Positions 62,783 to 64,000 of a stretch of 64,000 bases of DNA are shown here, piece after piece. Under the pieces are notes generated by a model that saw only the letters and a list, made by a program, of their open reading frames with translations, was not told the origin of the DNA and did no database searches. Source of the stretch: Actinomycetes bacterium. GTDB lineage: Bacteria; Actinomycetota; Acidimicrobiia; Acidimicrobiales; JAJYXR01. The DNA is taken from NCBI GenBank assembly GCA_021801795.1, contig JAJYXR010000022.1, positions 38,644 to 102,643 on the forward strand. The letters are read 5' to 3'. Each line of letters starts with the position of its first letter. Position 1 is the first letter of the stretch. A program made the position numbers and the translations under genes.

Positions 62783-63355
62783 CTAACCCGAGGAGCATGT
62801 GTGTCCAGCGGAACACGTCACACCCAGGAACGTGGGGATGGCAATGGCGAACAGGACCAACGCGATCATCACGAACCCGATGATTATCCCTGCCATCGCC
62901 ATCTGGCGTCCCCCCTGGGTTCCGCCGCGGGAACGAATCTGTGAAAGTGCCGCGAAGCCCAGTATCACGCCCGCGATAGCGGGAATGGCCATGATGAAGC
63001 CGAACAACGAGCAGACGAGAGAAGCGATCGCAAGACCGTTCGTTCCCTGAGCAGGCACAGGCCCGTAACCGTAGCTGGCCGGTGGATATGGGCCCTGCTG
63101 CCAGTAGCCGGGCGGGGGATAGCCAGGTGGCGGATAGCCGGGTGGCGGATAGCCGGGGGGCGGATAGCCGGGGGGCGGATAGCCGGGCGGGGGATAGCCG
63201 GGCGGGGGATAGCCGGGCTGCTGCTGGCCCGGCCCCCCATTGCCACCAGGTGCTCCAGGTAGTCCACCTGTCTGGCCAGCAGGCGCTGTCGGCTCAGTCC
63301 ATCCAGGGGCATCCCCGTGATCGCTCGCCTGATCTCGCTGTCCGCTGTCGCTCAT
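62783..63355 (-). CDS. DUF4190-type membrane protein with GYPPP repeat
   Basis: 190 residues from the ATG at 63355, preceded by GGAGG; the frame continues upstream to 63469 without support. A polar N-terminus, about seven GYPPP units (residues 50-85), then two hydrophobic helices: [20 protein letters not shown], with [18 protein letters not shown], is the DUF4190 signature. Small actinobacterial proteins of this form are common; function unknown. The C-terminus has two Cys ([15 protein letters not shown]). Confidence 0.8.
   Translation of the reverse strand: MSDSGQRDQASDHGDAPGWTEPTAPAGQTGGLPGAPGGNGGPGQQQPGYPPPGYPPPGYPPPGYPPPGYPPPGYPPPGYPPPGYWQQGPYPPASYGYGPVPAQGTNGLAIASLVCSLFGFIMAIPAIAGVILGFAALSQIRSRGGTQGGRQMAMAGIIIGFVMIALVLFAIAIPTFLGVTCSAGHTCSSG
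63106..63210 (-). repeat. 15-bp in-frame tandem repeat, 7 copies
   Basis: Seven units of AGCCGGGCGGGGGAT with minor variants (one with A for G at the fifth base, several GGTGG or GGGGG forms). It encodes the GYPPP repeat of the DUF4190 protein. Confidence 0.95.
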
Positions 63356-63515
63356 GCCGCCTCCACGGGGCAATCCTATATGCGACGATCTGAGGCTGGA
63401 GGTTTGGCGCGTACGTGGGAGGCAAGGACGTCCCCATATCTGCCATCGGGGGGTAGTCAACTGCTGCACGTACAGTTGCTGGTATTAGGCGATAGCATGT
63501 TCCATGCTAGATACG

Positions 63516-64000
63516 GTGAACCTGTCGCAGTAGGCAGAGCAGGTCGGTATCAGCAGGTTCACCGCCTATCGCTGGTATCGCGAGGGCATCCTTCCTGTGC
63601 CCGCCGAGAAGGTCGGACGGCTGATCCTGGTGGACGTACCTCCTGCAAACTCGCCGGCAGCCTCCAGGGTCGTTCTCTATGCCCGGGTCTCCTCACATGA
63701 CCAGCGGAGACCTAGATCGCCAGGTGGCCAGGCTCACCGAGTGGGCGACATCTCAGGGCATGGCCGTATCCGAGGTCGTGGGCGAGGTGGGACCGGGCAT
63801 GAATGCCAAACGCAAGAGGCTGGCCAGGCTGCTAGCGGATCCGACGGCAACCACCATCGTCGTAGAACATCGTGACCGGCTGGCGAGATTCGGCGTGGAG
63901 CACCTGGAGGCAGCGCTATCTGCCCAAGGCCGGCGGGTCGTGGTGGCCGATCCTTCGGAGATGGACGACGACCTCGTGGCCGACATGACGGAGGTGCTCA
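63516..64000 (+). pseudogene. Broken IS607-family transposase (serine recombinase), partial
   Basis: The frame from GTG at 63516 reads VNLSQ, then TAG at 63531, then GISRFTAYRWYREGILPVPA, which is the helix-turn-helix start of IS607-type TnpA. ARVSSHDQ, the serine recombinase motif with its catalytic Ser, follows at 63684-63704. After CAG at 63702 the homologous reading (GDLDRQVARLTEWA) continues only in the +1 frame from 63706, ending with VVEHRDRLARFGVEHLEAAL and running off the window. Thus there are at least a nonsense codon (probably TAC to TAG) and a frameshift. A partner tnpB, if any, would be beyond 64000. Confidence 0.75.

Noticed and set aside
63106..63210. Possible CRISPR-like repeat
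   Set aside because: A 15-bp coding repeat giving GYPPP units, without spacers.
1..64000. tRNA or rRNA genes
   Set aside because: No cloverleaf with a TTCRA-type arm and no rRNA-like conserved segment was noticed while reading; a tRNA search program would settle it.

Overview
The window is high-GC DNA from an actinobacterium. Evidence for this is a complete 14-gene nuoA-N operon with a geranylgeranyl reductase divergent from nuoA, a ctaE-qcrC-qcrA-qcrB cluster with a two-haem QcrC, a four-subunit aa3-type oxidase (ctaC, ctaD, ctaF plus ctaE), a HelD-type helicase, a TatA, a DUF2156 membrane protein and a wax ester/diacylglycerol acyltransferase. A deep-branching lineage such as Acidimicrobiia is plausible but is inference. 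ATA (Ile) and AGG (Arg) codons are common even in core genes, which is unusual at this GC content.

Layout. 1-2228: the 5' part of a DUF222/HNH-like gene, an A+T-rich spacer and a proline-rich membrane protein. 2473-19975: geranylgeranyl reductase and nuoA-N (complex I). 19965-23207: a large membrane protein joining a degenerate metallophosphoesterase-like domain to an MprF/LysX-like DUF2156 domain. 23429-25944: acetyl-CoA synthetase and a HAD hydrolase. 25935-31379 (minus strand): hemE, ferrochelatase, protoporphyrinogen/coproporphyrinogen oxidase and an Lnt homologue. 31515-33887: HelD helicase. 33946-38022: ctaE-qcrCAB. 38019-44453 (minus strand): an NHLM-type peptide-export cassette. 44514-47876: an orphan substrate-binding protein, then a DUF3311 protein and a sodium:solute symporter. 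47892-51000 (minus strand): ctaC-ctaD-ctaF. 51072-53852: an MBL-fold hydrolase, a membrane protein, tatA and a CopD-like protein. 53936-59114 (minus strand): a branched-chain amino-acid-type ABC transporter with fused permeases. 59139-62017: a membrane-anchored esterase and a divergent WS/DGAT. 62114-62709: a toxin-antitoxin pair. 62783-63355: a DUF4190 protein. 63516-64000: a broken IS607-type transposase gene running off the window.

Much of the window is one respiratory chain: NADH enters at complex I, menaquinol passes to the bc1 complex (QcrABC) and then to the aa3 oxidase (CtaCDEF), with haem-synthesis genes nearby. The bc1 and oxidase blocks are separated by the export cassette. The most interesting find is that cassette: two ABC transporters (one with a C39 leader peptidase), an HlyD-like adaptor and, as the first gene, an unannotated 96-residue peptide. 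The peptide has a perfect ribosome binding site and a leader ending in ELELVTGG, so it looks like a double-glycine precursor of an exported 23-residue peptide. No maturation enzyme is visible in the window.

A second theme is short tandem repeats. At least a dozen genes, including nuoC, helD, both exporter genes and the precursor gene, carry arrays of 9-, 12-, 15-, 18- or 21-bp units that keep the reading frame, mostly in termini or linkers. One 18-bp array duplicates the end of livF together with its stop codon.
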